DNA of 64,000 bases from Granulosicoccus antarcticus IMCC3135 (GCF_002215215.1 NZ_CP018632.1:5700501-5764500), one strand, 5' to 3'. Shown: positions 39,038 to 48,657, counted from the stretch's first letter. The notes: generated by a model from the letters alone, not told the origin. Made by a program: numbers and translations.

Positions 39038-41325
39038 ACGACGCTCGCGCAAAAAAGCAACTCAAGAAACTTCCTCTGCTCAAAGGCATAGACGAGTCGC
39101 TATGGGATCGATTGATCCCGTTCATATCCTTCACCGACCTGGCTGAAGGTGAAACGCTATTCATGGCTGATCAGGATAGCCAGAACCTGTATCTGGTCGT
39201 TGATGGTGAGCTGGGCCTTTACATGCCTTGCGGTAATTCGACAGAAACTTTTTATCTTCAATCTCGTATAAAAGGCGAGACTGCCGGCGACTTCACCGTA
39301 CTCAACGGTGGCAGACATCTGGTGACAGCCATTGCGGTCAGAAAGTCCTGCATAGCTTTGTTTCCACGTTTCTCCTTTGATCAATTAACCAATATAGACC
39401 CCGGAATCCTGGCGCATGTCTACGATGCTGCGGCCCTGCTTTCCAGGCGCGTGACCCTCGCCCGCGCATTCCTCGAGCTGTTTGGCGATGTGAGCAATGC
39501 GACCATGGACAAGTTGCTCGAGAAAACCGTCACCCGCCATTATCACAGTGGTGAGGTCTTGTTCCAGGAGAACGAACAGCCAGACGGGCTCTACGTAATC
39601 GTCTCGGGAAAACTGATTATCGAAAGTACCGATGCCGAAGGTCAACTAGTTCGCATCGGTGAAGTTCGAGCCCCGGAAACTGTCGGCGAACTGGCTTTGC
39701 TGGCAGACAGCACTCGCACCGCCACAGTGACTGCGGCACGTGAATCGACGGTAGCCATGTTGAACCGTGAGGCATTTGATACCCTCGTCGCGCCACGCGC
39801 CGACATGATGATTCGGCTGTCACGCTTGATCGTGCGTCGGCATGTAAACAATGTTCAGCTGGAAGATACTCCCAGGACAGATTGTAACTTTGTCATTCTG
39901 CCGCTGGATTCACGCCTGCCTCTGCGTCGATTTTCCCATCAGTTGAGAAATGCAATGCGCGAACTCGGCGATTGCATGTCACTTGATTCACGCAGCTTCG
40001 ATACCCTTTACGGCCGCTCAGGTGCCTCGCAGACAAGTTTTGACAATATTTTCAACTCAGCCATCGCTGAGTGGCTTGATGACAAGGAAAACCGTTTCGA
40101 CTCCCTGATGTTCATTGCTGATCGCGAATGGACACCCTGGACACAGCGATGCGTCAATCGTGCAGACCGCATCTTGCTGCTGGTTGATGCACTGCCCGAG
40201 AACAGCGCCGAGATTCGCGAGCGCGAACAGCAACTGAACAAGCTATTCAGTGAATCGCGCATTCGACCAAAGGTTGATCTTGTATTACTACATCCCAGCA
40301 ATACACGATTCCCAAAGGATACGGCCCGTTGGCTTAACAAACGAGATCTGGATGCCTTCTATCATGTGCGTATCAATGATCCCCTGCAGTTCTCGCGTCT
40401 GGCCCGACGCCTCCAACACAAGGCACGTGGCATTGTATTCAGTGGCGGTGGGGCACGCGGTTACGCTCATCTGGGAGTTCAGCGCCTGATAGAGGAACAA
40501 TCGGTAAACATCGATTACATCGGCGGATCCAGCATGGGCGGGCTTCTCGGTGCCGCCATGGCCATGGGACGCAGTTACAAGGATATCGAAAGCCTGTCGG
40601 CAGCCTTCGCTTGCAAACAGGCTTTGTTCGATTACACCCTGCCCCTGGTCTCATTGATGAAATCTGCCAAGCTCACCCGTTTTTGCAAAGACGTGTATGG
40701 CCATACGCTGATCGAGGATCTGTGGACACCCTTTTTCTGCATATCATCAAATCTTGCCGATGGTCGCGAAGTCATTCATGACCAAGGCCCTCTATGGAAA
40801 GTAGTTCGCAGCACCATTTCTCTGCCCGGGGTTTTCTCACCGGTTCCGACAACCAATGGTGATCTGTTGATTGACGGTGCTGTACTCAATACTTTTCCGG
40901 TCGACGTCATGCACGAACGTCTGGGTGGGCGCGGCAACATCATCGGTGTCAATGTCAGTCACATCCCGGAACAATTTCACTACTACGATTTTGGAACCAG
41001 CCTTTCCGGTTGGCAGGTACTGCTCTCACGCCTCAATCCGTTTGCTGACCGTATTCGTATCCCGCGCATTGCAGAAACTCTGTTACGTGCAACCGATATC
41101 AAAAGTATTGAGCGCTTGAACGAGGCCAGACGTTCGCTGGAAGTTCTGATTGAACCCAATGTCAGATCCATCTCGCTGCTCGATTTCAAATCCTATGCGC
41201 AGACCAGCGAACTGGGGTATCAGGAAGCACGCAAGGTTTTCGCGCGCCATGGCCTGTGCCCTGAGGTTGCTACCGAGACAGTTTCACCCGTCAGTGACGA
41301 CCTGACAGATGCTCCGCTTTTCTGA
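39034..41325 (+). CDS. Cyclic-nucleotide-binding patatin-like phospholipase
   Basis: The 763-residue protein is built like neuropathy-target-esterase relatives. Two cNMP-binding-type beta-roll domains (about 10-130 and 145-255) carry signatures such as FQENEQPDGLYVIVSGKLII and GEVRAPETVGELALLADSTRTATVTA. After a linker, the patatin domain has the oxyanion loop FSGGGARGYAHLGV (about 468-481), the nucleophile GGSSMGG (about 497) and the Asp of LIDGAVLNTFP. The predicted activity is hydrolysis of membrane phospholipid acyl esters under cyclic-nucleotide control. Translation starts at TTG 39034, inside the Rieske gene stop, with AGG seven bases upstream. The 3' end overlaps the ankyrin gene tail-to-tail by 35 bases. 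Confidence 0.9.
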   Translation: MNDARAKKQLKKLPLLKGIDESLWDRLIPFISFTDLAEGETLFMADQDSQNLYLVVDGELGLYMPCGNSTETFYLQSRIKGETAGDFTVLNGGRHLVTAIAVRKSCIALFPRFSFDQLTNIDPGILAHVYDAAALLSRRVTLARAFLELFGDVSNATMDKLLEKTVTRHYHSGEVLFQENEQPDGLYVIVSGKLIIESTDAEGQLVRIGEVRAPETVGELALLADSTRTATVTAARESTVAMLNREAFDTLVAPRADMMIRLSRLIVRRHVNNVQLEDTPRTDCNFVILPLDSRLPLRRFSHQLRNAMRELGDCMSLDSRSFDTLYGRSGASQTSFDNIFNSAIAEWLDDKENRFDSLMFIADREWTPWTQRCVNRADRILLLVDALPENSAEIREREQQLNKLFSESRIRPKVDLVLLHPSNTRFPKDTARWLNKRDLDAFYHVRINDPLQFSRLARRLQHKARGIVFSGGGARGYAHLGVQRLIEEQSVNIDYIGGSSMGGLLGAAMAMGRSYKDIESLSAAFACKQALFDYTLPLVSLMKSAKLTRFCKDVYGHTLIEDLWTPFFCISSNLADGREVIHDQGPLWKVVRSTISLPGVFSPVPTTNGDLLIDGAVLNTFPVDVMHERLGGRGNIIGVNVSHIPEQFHYYDFGTSLSGWQVLLSRLNPFADRIRIPRIAETLLRATDIKSIERLNEARRSLEVLIEPNVRSISLLDFKSYAQTSELGYQEARKVFARHGLCPEVATETVSPVSDDLTDAPLF

Positions 41326-42118
41326 GCAAGGACTGCATGTCCGGTTTATCGTCGGCCAGCATGGCGGCCACAGAGCCATTGCGATTGCGTATATTCGTGT
41401 CCGCACCGTGCTGCAAGAGCAATTCAACCATTGCTGCATTATCAGCTGATACAGCATGATGCAGTGATGTATTACCGAACTCATCCTGCACATTGACATC
41501 GGTATTCGGTAGTTCAAGCAGCACTGAGGCCACCTCATCATGATTATTTTCAACAGCTCGCATCAGAGGTGTAAACCAATAAACATCTCTCAGCTGCGCA
41601 TCCGCATGTTCAACAATCAGCCATTGCAATAGATCAACATACCCCTTGGCAGCAGCAATGCTCAGCGCGTTCCAACCATTTGATCCGATGACGTGAATAT
41701 CTGCATTTCGGTTCATCAACCACTGGGCAGTTTTTTTCTGATTACCTAAAACAGCAAACATGAAGGCCGTACCGTTCGTCTGAGTCGTATCGTTTACTCG
41801 GGCACCCGCATCAACCAGGGAAATAACCAACGGCAGCTCGCCGAGCTTGGCAGCGACCATCAGCGCACTTTTGCCGTTACTGGCGGTAATTGCCAGTAAT
41901 TGCGCCGGTTCGTGCAATTCCAGAAGACTCTTCAACCGTGCAGCCTGATCATTCCCAATGGCGCTCATCCACGCCTGCCGCGCCTTGGCATCGACGAGCT
42001 GGTAGGTGTTGTTCCTGGTTGCTACGGTAGGCGATTTGTCGAAAGCCTGCGCCACACCATTGAGCGCCAGAAACAGCACGGCGATCAAGGGAATGCAACG
42101 GCGCATCGTCTGCAGCAT
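41291..42118 (-). CDS. Exported ankyrin-repeat protein
   Basis: The 275-residue protein has a signal peptide (about residues 1-25, ending in GVAQAFDKS). It carries five to six ankyrin repeats at about 75-270, for example NGKSALMVAAKLGELPLVIS, NGWNALSIAAAKGYVDLLQ and FGNTSLHHAVSADNAAMVEL. Export plus ankyrin repeats indicates a periplasmic or outer-membrane interaction platform; the partner is unknown. It lies 12 bases downstream of another minus-strand gene of unknown function and is probably co-transcribed with it. Confidence 0.85.
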   Translation of the reverse strand: MLQTMRRCIPLIAVLFLALNGVAQAFDKSPTVATRNNTYQLVDAKARQAWMSAIGNDQAARLKSLLELHEPAQLLAITASNGKSALMVAAKLGELPLVISLVDAGARVNDTTQTNGTAFMFAVLGNQKKTAQWLMNRNADIHVIGSNGWNALSIAAAKGYVDLLQWLIVEHADAQLRDVYWFTPLMRAVENNHDEVASVLLELPNTDVNVQDEFGNTSLHHAVSADNAAMVELLLQHGADTNIRNRNGSVAAMLADDKPDMQSLLRKAEHLSGRH

Positions 42119-42130
42119 GGTCTTGACGAT

Positions 42131-42682
42131 TTACGATAGCTGCAGCGAGGCAACTACATCACTGAAAACCAGATCTGGATCATAGTGACCTGTCATACGA
42201 ATGATGGCATCACGCCCCACGGCCTCATCCAGCAACTGACGGAAACCTTTTTGCATGGCTTCGCTGACCGGGATTCGTTGTTTGTAGAGAACCCGACAAT
42301 ATTCATCGCCAATGAACAAGGGTAGCTCGTCTTGCTGGCTGATCAGCTGTAAGGTTTCAAAGTGAGACGGACTATGGCCCGTGATGAATAGCAAGGTGCC
42401 ACGACTGGGTTCGATCGGGGTAATGATCTCGATGCCGATTTCAATCAGCGTACCTTTTTCATGCTCGTGCAGATCAGCATCGAACTCGACGGTGTAGGGA
42501 CCACCCAGTAACCGTCCATGAGTCAGACAAGGCGCATCGGCAGGCAGAACGAAGAAGATGGCGGCCTGCCAGTTTCCATCATCGAGTTGGATAGGTACAC
42601 AACTGACGGTGATATTGGCATTGTGCAGCAGCACGATGACATCATCAGGGAAGCGTTCTTCGGGACGTTGGGCAGCGGACAC
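42131..42682 (-). CDS. Unknown soluble protein upstream of the ankyrin gene
   Basis: I do not recognise this family. GTG 42682 is preceded by AGGAA, giving 183 residues; a TTG at 42706 would add eight but has no ribosome site. The protein is acidic, with no signal or membrane segment. It contains VEFDADLHEHEKGTLIEIGI, a hydrophobic strand GTLLFITGHSPSHFETLQ and the C-terminal IIRMTGHYDPDLVFSDVVAS. The alternating strands suggest a beta-rich fold. It is probably co-transcribed with the ankyrin gene. Confidence 0.7.
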   Translation of the reverse strand: MSAAQRPEERFPDDVIVLLHNANITVSCVPIQLDDGNWQAAIFFVLPADAPCLTHGRLLGGPYTVEFDADLHEHEKGTLIEIGIEIITPIEPSRGTLLFITGHSPSHFETLQLISQQDELPLFIGDEYCRVLYKQRIPVSEAMQKGFRQLLDEAVGRDAIIRMTGHYDPDLVFSDVVASLQLS

Positions 42683-42799
42683 GTTATTCCTGCAAGCGGA
42701 TTTCAAGGAACTGACAATACCACTCGATGAGATTCAAGACTGGGGCTCTTTAGCAGTTCCTCCTTATCAACGACTGGCAAAGTCAGATGAGAAAATGCA

Positions 42800-42826
42800 G
42801 AAGGGCCCCAGAGACTGGAGCCCTTC
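42800..42826 (-). terminator. Terminator of the fdh structural operon
   Basis: On the minus strand GAAGGGCTCCAG pairs with CTGGGGCCCTTC (one T-G wobble) around a 3-nt loop, followed by TGCATTTTC. It lies 23 bases past the stop of the gamma subunit gene. Confidence 0.75.
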
Positions 42827-42848
42827 ATTCTTGCCGTACTGAAAACTG

Positions 42849-44006
42849 CTAGCTTCTGGCAGAAACCGTTGCACCTTCATGATCAACGCCCTGTCCCGGC
42901 TCAGCACTGGCATCGATTATCTTGCCCTCTGCCTGCACCTGCTCATACCACAGGTCGTGGTGCTGTTTTGCCCACTCAGCGGATACATAGCCGGTCGCCA
43001 TCCCTTCGAAGGCGCCTTCGGTACCGGCGGTACCGATATAGATATGTCCCACCGCAATCGCAGCCCAGATCAGTGACACGACAGCGTGTATCAGATTAGC
43101 TTGCTGCATCTGTTCACGAGTGCCACCTACCAGAGGCAGAAAATCCAGCGCCGCAGGAATGGTGATTCCATAGGAAGGTGCCACCATCAACAAACCTGAG
43201 GCGCACACGGCCAAACCTAGAAAAGTCACCGCCCAGAACCAGACCTTCTCACCGCCGTTCATGCGGCCCGCGGATGGATGCCCGTCTCCGACAATGCCTC
43301 CCCCTTGTTTGAACCACTTGATGTCAACAGCATTGGGGACGTTGTACCAGATCCACATGACAATCATCAGAACGATACCGATGGAAAAAACCGGACCGAT
43401 CACGTTGTGAATGGTTATGGACGCCTGAGCCCACAAAGAAAAGCCAGCCTTGCCCAATAAGGGTATCAACACCACTTTGCCAACCAGCATGCTTAGCCCG
43501 GTAATGGCCAGTGCGATGAACGATACAGCCGTCACCCAATGCACAGTCCGATCAAGCCAGTTCCAGCGCTTTATCGTTTTACCCGAACGCGGCTCTTCCA
43601 GTTTGCTACGACCTTTGATCAAATGAAAGGTCGTTACAATCAACAACATGATCAGAATGCCCCAGGGCGCATAGCTGGCAACAGGTCCGTCGCGTAGTGC
43701 CTGCCAGCGAACTCCACCGGGCCCAATCAGCACATTGCTTTCCTGGCCTTTCACCGCAGAATAGCCACTGACACCATCATTCACCGCGCGCCAGTAGTTG
43801 GACCGTGGATTGACGCTGGCACCCGTTTCCTGAGCAATGGCTTCGCTGCCCAGAAAATGCAGGGAATAGCTTCCCAGAGGCAAAATGAAAGCCAGAGCCA
43901 GAATGGCCAGCAAGCTGTACGTGGTGATCTTCCGCTTTTTGGCAGAACTCATTTTCTGTCGTACCGGCTCACTGGCCGGCACTTCGTTCGGATGGTCCGT
44001 GTGCAT
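42849..44006 (-). CDS. Formate dehydrogenase gamma subunit, cytochrome b type
   Basis: This is the membrane subunit that takes electrons from the beta subunit to the quinone pool. ATG 44006 with GAGGG about 10 bases upstream gives 385 residues; an earlier in-frame ATG (44045) overlaps fdhB. There is a first helix at about 25-48 and a long periplasmic segment. Four more helices then carry the haem b His: TVHWVTAVSFIALAITGLS, ITIHNVIGPVFSIGIVL and NLIHAVVSLIWAAIAVGHIYIG. The C-terminal TEGAFEGMATGYVSAEWAKQHHDLWYE is typical of FdoI/FdnI-like subunits. It starts five bases after fdhB. Confidence 0.92.
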   Translation of the reverse strand: MHTDHPNEVPASEPVRQKMSSAKKRKITTYSLLAILALAFILPLGSYSLHFLGSEAIAQETGASVNPRSNYWRAVNDGVSGYSAVKGQESNVLIGPGGVRWQALRDGPVASYAPWGILIMLLIVTTFHLIKGRSKLEEPRSGKTIKRWNWLDRTVHWVTAVSFIALAITGLSMLVGKVVLIPLLGKAGFSLWAQASITIHNVIGPVFSIGIVLMIVMWIWYNVPNAVDIKWFKQGGGIVGDGHPSAGRMNGGEKVWFWAVTFLGLAVCASGLLMVAPSYGITIPAALDFLPLVGGTREQMQQANLIHAVVSLIWAAIAVGHIYIGTAGTEGAFEGMATGYVSAEWAKQHHDLWYEQVQAEGKIIDASAEPGQGVDHEGATVSARS

Positions 44007-44011
44007 CAGTT

Positions 44012-44602
44012 TCAGCCCTCGGTGTAAGCGGTTTCCCAGCCCCATGTCTGTGGTCGGCCACCGCGACGCAATACTCGCTCGCGATAGATGTCCGCAACCT
44101 CGTCACCGTCACCGGCAATCAGGGCACGCGTTGAACACATTTCAGCACACAGTGGCAGCTTGCCTTCAGCGATGCGGTTACGACCATACTTTTCGTACTC
44201 GGCATCGGACAGATCAACCTCATCCGGGCCACCGGCACAGAAGGTACATTTGTCCATTTTGCCGCGGGCACCAAAGGATGACTGCTGTGGATACTGCGGA
44301 GCACCGAACGGACAGGCGTAAAAACAGTAGCCACAGCCAATGCACAGGCTCTTGTCATGCAACACAATGCCATCGTCAGTCGTGTTGAAGCAATCCACCG
44401 GGCAAACTGCCTGGCAAGGTGCGTCCGTGCAATGCATGCAGGCCACCGAGATGGATTTCTCACCCGGCTTGCCATCATCCAGTGTCACCACCCGACGACG
44501 GTTCACACCCCAAGGCACTTCATGCTCGTTCTTGCAAGCCGTCACACAGCCATTACATTCGATACAACGCTCGGCGTCGCACAAAAATTTCATTCTTGCC
44601 AT
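44012..44602 (-). CDS. Formate dehydrogenase beta subunit, iron-sulfur
   Basis: The electron-transfer subunit carries up to four 4Fe-4S clusters. The 196 residues show ferredoxin-type motifs CIECNGCVTACKNEH, CMHCTDAPCQAVCPVDC, CIGCGYCFYACPFGAP and a fourth set around KCTFC and PLCAEMCST. It lacks the C-terminal membrane helix of E. coli FdnH, as in the shorter FDH3-type beta subunits. It sits between the alpha and gamma subunit genes. Confidence 0.94.
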   Translation of the reverse strand: MARMKFLCDAERCIECNGCVTACKNEHEVPWGVNRRRVVTLDDGKPGEKSISVACMHCTDAPCQAVCPVDCFNTTDDGIVLHDKSLCIGCGYCFYACPFGAPQYPQQSSFGARGKMDKCTFCAGGPDEVDLSDAEYEKYGRNRIAEGKLPLCAEMCSTRALIAGDGDEVADIYRERVLRRGGRPQTWGWETAYTEG

Positions 44603-44615
44603 TGTCGTATCCTCC

Positions 44616-47531
44616 TCAGGCTGCGGTTATCTTGCACAGGGAACACTTGGTTTCCTGCATCTGGGTCACGGAGTCATAGCCGTAGGTCATGGCGGTGTTG
44701 TTGGACTCACCACGCACATAGGGAGCAGAGCCTTCCGGATACTTGTCCAGAAGATCCTTGCCTTCATACACACCACCAAAGTGGAACGGTGTGAACACAA
44801 CACCACGCGCTACGCGATCGGTGACCATGGCCATGATGTGGATCTTTCCACCTTCAGGACCTTCCAGCCAGACCATCTGACCATCCTTGATTTCAATATC
44901 GTTCGCGTCAGCCTGATTGATCTCGACAAACATATCCTGCTGCAGTTCGGCCAGCCATGGATTGGAACGGGTCTCCTCACCACCGCCTTCGTATTCAACC
45001 AACCGTCCGCTGGTATGAATCAGTGGAAAGTCCTTCGAGTAGTCAACGGCCTGGATAGAACCATAACGGGTCGGCAGACGGAAATGCGACTTGACATCTT
45101 CATAGGTCGGGTAGTCGTCGACCAGATCACGACGGGCTGTATAGAGTGGCTCGCGATGAATAGGCACCGCATCTGGAAAAGTCCAGACGACAGCACGTGC
45201 CTTGGCGTTGCCGAAGGGCGCACAGCCATGTTCGATGGCAACTCGCTGAATGCCCCCGGACACATCGGTTTTCCAGTTCTTGCCTTCAGCAGCCGCTTTT
45301 TCATCGGCAGTGAGATCATCCCACCAGCCCAGAGTCTTCAGCATGTCAGCCGTGAATTCCGGATAACCGTCTTCGATCTCGGCACCCGCTGACCAGGAGT
45401 CCTCGGCCAGCAGATTCACACCATCACGTTCAACCCCGAATCTGGCACGAAAATTCAAGCCGCCTTCAGCGACCGGAATGCTGGTGTCGTACAGGTTGGG
45501 CGTACCTGGATGCCCCATTTCCGCCGTTCCCCAGCACGGCCATGGCATACCATAGAATTCGCCATCTAGCGGGCCACCCTTGGCTTGTAATGTAACCTCG
45601 TCAAAAGTGCCACGATGCTCTTTGTGCGCCTTCATACGCTCAGGACTCTGACCGGTATAGCCGATAGTCCACATGCCTCTGTTGAATTCGCGCGTGATAT
45701 CTTCTATCAACGGCTCGTCGTCCTTGACCTCGATATGCTTGGTCAGCTCTTCAGCGAAGCCGAATTTTGCGGCAAATTTGTACATAATGGTGTGATCAGG
45801 CAACGATTCGAACAAAGGTTCAATAATCTTGTCGCGCCATTGCAGTGACCGGTTGGACGCGGTGACCGAGCCATAGGTTTCGAACTGGGTGGCGGCCGGT
45901 AACAGATACATACCGTCCTGGCGATCCGGCAATACAGCCGTGTGCGTGGGGTAAGGATCGACAACAACCAACAGTTCCAGCTTCTCCATGGCCGCTTTCA
46001 TTTCCGGCCCACGGGTTTGTGAGTTGGGGGCATGTCCCCACAGAACCATGGCGCGGATATTGTCTTTCTGCGCAATGTTTTCCTTGTCTTCCATGACACC
46101 GTCTATCCAGCGCGAGACAGGCATGCCTGCGGTGTACATGGCCTGCACGTCCTCATCACCGCTCTTTTCATAAGAACCTTGATCGAAACGGCCCTTGATC
46201 CACTCGTAGTCAAGATCCCAGACCTTCGCCCAATGCTTCCAGGAGCCTTCTGCCAGACCGTAGTAGCCGGGTAAGGTATCTGCCAGAACGCCCAGATCGG
46301 TCGCACCCTGAACATTGTCATGGCCACGAAAGATATTGGCACCACCACCGGATACACCGATGTTGCCCAGCGCCAGTTGCAGAACGCAGTAGGCGCGCGT
46401 GTTGTTATTGCCGATCGTATGTTGAGTTCCGCCCATGCACCAGACGATCGTGCCGGGACGATTTTCAGCCATGGTCTGCGCAGCCTGCTTCAACTGGGCT
46501 TCAGGTATGCCGGTAACCCGCTCTGTTTCAGCCGGTGTCCACTTGGCTACCTCTTCGCGAATTTCTTCCATGCCGTAAACACGCTGGCGGATGTATTCCT
46601 TGTCTTCCCAGCCGTTTTCGAAAATATGCCAGAGAATGCCCCAGATCACAGGCACGTCGGTGCCAGGTCGCATCTGAATGAATTGATCAGAGTGTGCGGC
46701 GGTACGGGTAAAGCGAGGATCAACTACGATCAGCTTGGAGCCGTTCTCTTTAGCCTTGAGAATATGCTGCATGGCCACGGGATGCGCTTCAGCCGCATTG
46801 GAGCCGATGAAAAACATGGCCTTGGACTTCTGCATGTCATTGTAGGAGTTGGTCATCGCACCATAACCCCACGTATTGGCGACACCTGCCACCGTTGTGG
46901 AATGACAGATACGAGCCTGGTGATCGATGTTATTGGTTCCCCACATAGCCGCGAACTTGCGATACAGGTAAGCCTGTTCGTTACTGTACTTCGCAGAGCC
47001 CAGCCAGTACACCGAATCAGGCGAGGACTCTTCGCGAATCTTCAGCATCTGATCGCCGATCTCGTTGATGGCCTGGTCCCAGGAGACACGGGTCCACTTT
47101 CCACCAACCAGCTTCATCGGGTATTTCAGACGGCGCTCGCCATGGCCATGCTCACGTACGGATGCACCTTTGGCACAGTGCGCTCCCATATTGATTGGCG
47201 AGTCGTAGTCAGGCTCCTGCCCGGTCCACACGCCATTCTGGATTTCCGCGATAACACCACAACCGACAGAGCAATGCGTGCAGATTGAATGCACCTCTGT
47301 TGTCGCGATGTCGGCTTTGGCGTAGGTGTCCGCTGCCCGCGCCTTCTTCAGCATGCTGGGGCCGGCACCGATTGCCAGGGCCGCGCCACCTGCCGTCAGG
47401 CCGGAGTTCTTGAGGAATGTTCGTCGATTGATGCTACTGCCCAACAGACCTGTGGACGTACGGCCACCAGCTGTTGACAGCTCAGTCACCTGCCCGGCTG
47501 ACTGGCCGGGGATCTTGCGTTTGAGTTTCAT
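44616..47531 (-). CDS. Formate dehydrogenase alpha subunit, molybdopterin, Cys type
   Basis: This is the catalytic subunit that oxidises formate at a Mo or W bis-MGD centre in the periplasm. The 971-residue protein has a Tat signal (INRRTFLKNSGLTAGGAALA, about 34-53). The 4Fe-4S Cys are at about 84, 87, 91 and 119 (CTHCSVGCGV). In QARICHSTTVAG, Cys209 occupies the place of selenocysteine, so no UGA recoding is needed. GTDVPVIWGILWHIFENGW and the C-terminal molydopterin dinucleotide-binding domain follow. The protein ends with an unusual Cys pair, KCSLCKITAA. The gene is downstream of the Tat-target and chaperone genes. Confidence 0.95.
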   Translation of the reverse strand: MKLKRKIPGQSAGQVTELSTAGGRTSTGLLGSSINRRTFLKNSGLTAGGAALAIGAGPSMLKKARAADTYAKADIATTEVHSICTHCSVGCGVIAEIQNGVWTGQEPDYDSPINMGAHCAKGASVREHGHGERRLKYPMKLVGGKWTRVSWDQAINEIGDQMLKIREESSPDSVYWLGSAKYSNEQAYLYRKFAAMWGTNNIDHQARICHSTTVAGVANTWGYGAMTNSYNDMQKSKAMFFIGSNAAEAHPVAMQHILKAKENGSKLIVVDPRFTRTAAHSDQFIQMRPGTDVPVIWGILWHIFENGWEDKEYIRQRVYGMEEIREEVAKWTPAETERVTGIPEAQLKQAAQTMAENRPGTIVWCMGGTQHTIGNNNTRAYCVLQLALGNIGVSGGGANIFRGHDNVQGATDLGVLADTLPGYYGLAEGSWKHWAKVWDLDYEWIKGRFDQGSYEKSGDEDVQAMYTAGMPVSRWIDGVMEDKENIAQKDNIRAMVLWGHAPNSQTRGPEMKAAMEKLELLVVVDPYPTHTAVLPDRQDGMYLLPAATQFETYGSVTASNRSLQWRDKIIEPLFESLPDHTIMYKFAAKFGFAEELTKHIEVKDDEPLIEDITREFNRGMWTIGYTGQSPERMKAHKEHRGTFDEVTLQAKGGPLDGEFYGMPWPCWGTAEMGHPGTPNLYDTSIPVAEGGLNFRARFGVERDGVNLLAEDSWSAGAEIEDGYPEFTADMLKTLGWWDDLTADEKAAAEGKNWKTDVSGGIQRVAIEHGCAPFGNAKARAVVWTFPDAVPIHREPLYTARRDLVDDYPTYEDVKSHFRLPTRYGSIQAVDYSKDFPLIHTSGRLVEYEGGGEETRSNPWLAELQQDMFVEINQADANDIEIKDGQMVWLEGPEGGKIHIMAMVTDRVARGVVFTPFHFGGVYEGKDLLDKYPEGSAPYVRGESNNTAMTYGYDSVTQMQETKCSLCKITAA

Positions 47532-47564
47532 GGATCTCTCCTTCAGATATCGGTTGACCGGATG

Positions 47565-47795
47565 CTAGATGCGCGCACGTGCGTAATACCTGCTGACGTG
47601 CTCGGTCCGCTCATAGCCTTTCTTGCCAGTCGATTTGTCATCAGTAATCTGGACCTGATCGATTGCCTCGACCAGAGACTCACCACCCAAAACAGCGCCA
47701 CTGGTGACGGCACCACCGGCTACGGCTGCGCCTTGAAGAAACCCGCGTCTTTTGGAATTGATGAATCTGGGTGTTGATGATTGTTTGTCAGTCAT
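47565..47795 (-). CDS. Formate dehydrogenase region Tat-target protein
   Basis: A 76-residue protein begins with a twin-arginine segment, SKRRGFLQGAAVAGGAVTSG. It ends in a short polar tail with YERTEHVSRYYARARI. Such small Tat-target proteins occur just upstream of the catalytic subunit in many fdh clusters, with unknown function. It lies 33 bases before the alpha subunit gene. Confidence 0.85.
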   Translation of the reverse strand: MTDKQSSTPRFINSKRRGFLQGAAVAGGAVTSGAVLGGESLVEAIDQVQITDDKSTGKKGYERTEHVSRYYARARI

Positions 47796-47854
47796 ACTTT
47801 TTGTCCTCTCCTGCCAGACTCTCGGTGGAGTCTTTTTAGATATGGGGTTGTCTG

Positions 47855-48496
47855 TCAGCTCTGCATGTCCAGCAACTGCTGCTCGAATTCGAAAAAGCTC
47901 TCGCCGAAAAATCCGACAGAGCGATAAAAATGCGCCGCACTGGCGTTTTGCATATCATTGAAAAAACGTCCCATCCAGGGAGACAGATGGTCGTTGAAGA
48001 ACGCCTGCTGCGTTTCAAGAGATATTTCGCTGGGGTGCCGGATGATCAACGCCATCGCATCGCACAATGCAGCCACATGATCTTCGGACTCCACGATGCC
48101 GTTCAGCCGCTCGATACCCAGACGCTGCAGATCGCCTCGCAAGACAGCAACCGGCTTTTCCATCAGGAAGCCTGTCATGTACCAGGACCCGAAGGGCATC
48201 AATTCGCCACGTCCGACTCCCAGCAACAAGGCAAAATATTCCTCATGCACGGCCGCCAGATCAGTTTTCAGAGCCGCCTGCTTCATGAGCTCCCAGCCCA
48301 TGGCAATCTTGCCCTCGCTCGGATCTATTTCGCCGATTTGACGCAGTCGTTCGAGAACCTGCTCTTCAGGTTCACGAGCCAGCAGACTGGAAAGCAGCTC
48401 ATAGACATTGGCACGCACAGCCTGTGCCTGATCCTGAAGAAACTGGTCCTCATTCTTGACAGAAATTACAGGCTTTTCACTGGTCATTACATTCAT
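47855..48496 (-). CDS. TorD/DmsD-family molybdoenzyme chaperone
   Basis: The product, about 213 residues from ATG 48496 or ATG 48487, is all-helical with the TorD-family core: VRANVYELLSSLLAREPEEQ, VHEEYFALLLGVGRGELMPFGSWYMTG and DHVAALCDAMALIIRHP, ending FYRSVGFFGESFFEFEQQ. Family members bind the Tat signal of the catalytic subunit and hold it until the cofactor is inserted. An in-frame start at 48532 adds a non-homologous stretch. It leads the Tat-target-alpha-beta-gamma unit. Confidence 0.88.
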   Translation of the reverse strand: MNVMTSEKPVISVKNEDQFLQDQAQAVRANVYELLSSLLAREPEEQVLERLRQIGEIDPSEGKIAMGWELMKQAALKTDLAAVHEEYFALLLGVGRGELMPFGSWYMTGFLMEKPVAVLRGDLQRLGIERLNGIVESEDHVAALCDAMALIIRHPSEISLETQQAFFNDHLSPWMGRFFNDMQNASAAHFYRSVGFFGESFFEFEQQLLDMQS

Positions 48497-48657
48497 TCCA
48501 TCTAGTCTCGGCCAGCGCCGCGACGATCTCAAGGGGTATCAACAAAACGACTCCAGATCCGGCCCAGTCAGGGCAATTGCATCAAATTTTCAGTCGCAGG
48601 GCGCAACGGTTCAAAATGTCTCACTCGCCTTCTGTCAAGAAAACGACGAATAACTCT

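Noticed and set aside
44340-45392. Plus-strand open frame of 350 codons across fdh genes
   Set aside because: It is antisense to the beta and alpha subunits; no start signal or homology.
46902-46904. Selenocysteine in the formate dehydrogenase
   Set aside because: The catalytic position is an ordinary Cys codon (QARICHSTTVAG), so no UGA recoding is involved.
46320-47288. Plus-strand open frame of 322 codons inside the formate dehydrogenase alpha gene
   Set aside because: It is antisense to a well-supported catalytic subunit and has no recognised protein features.
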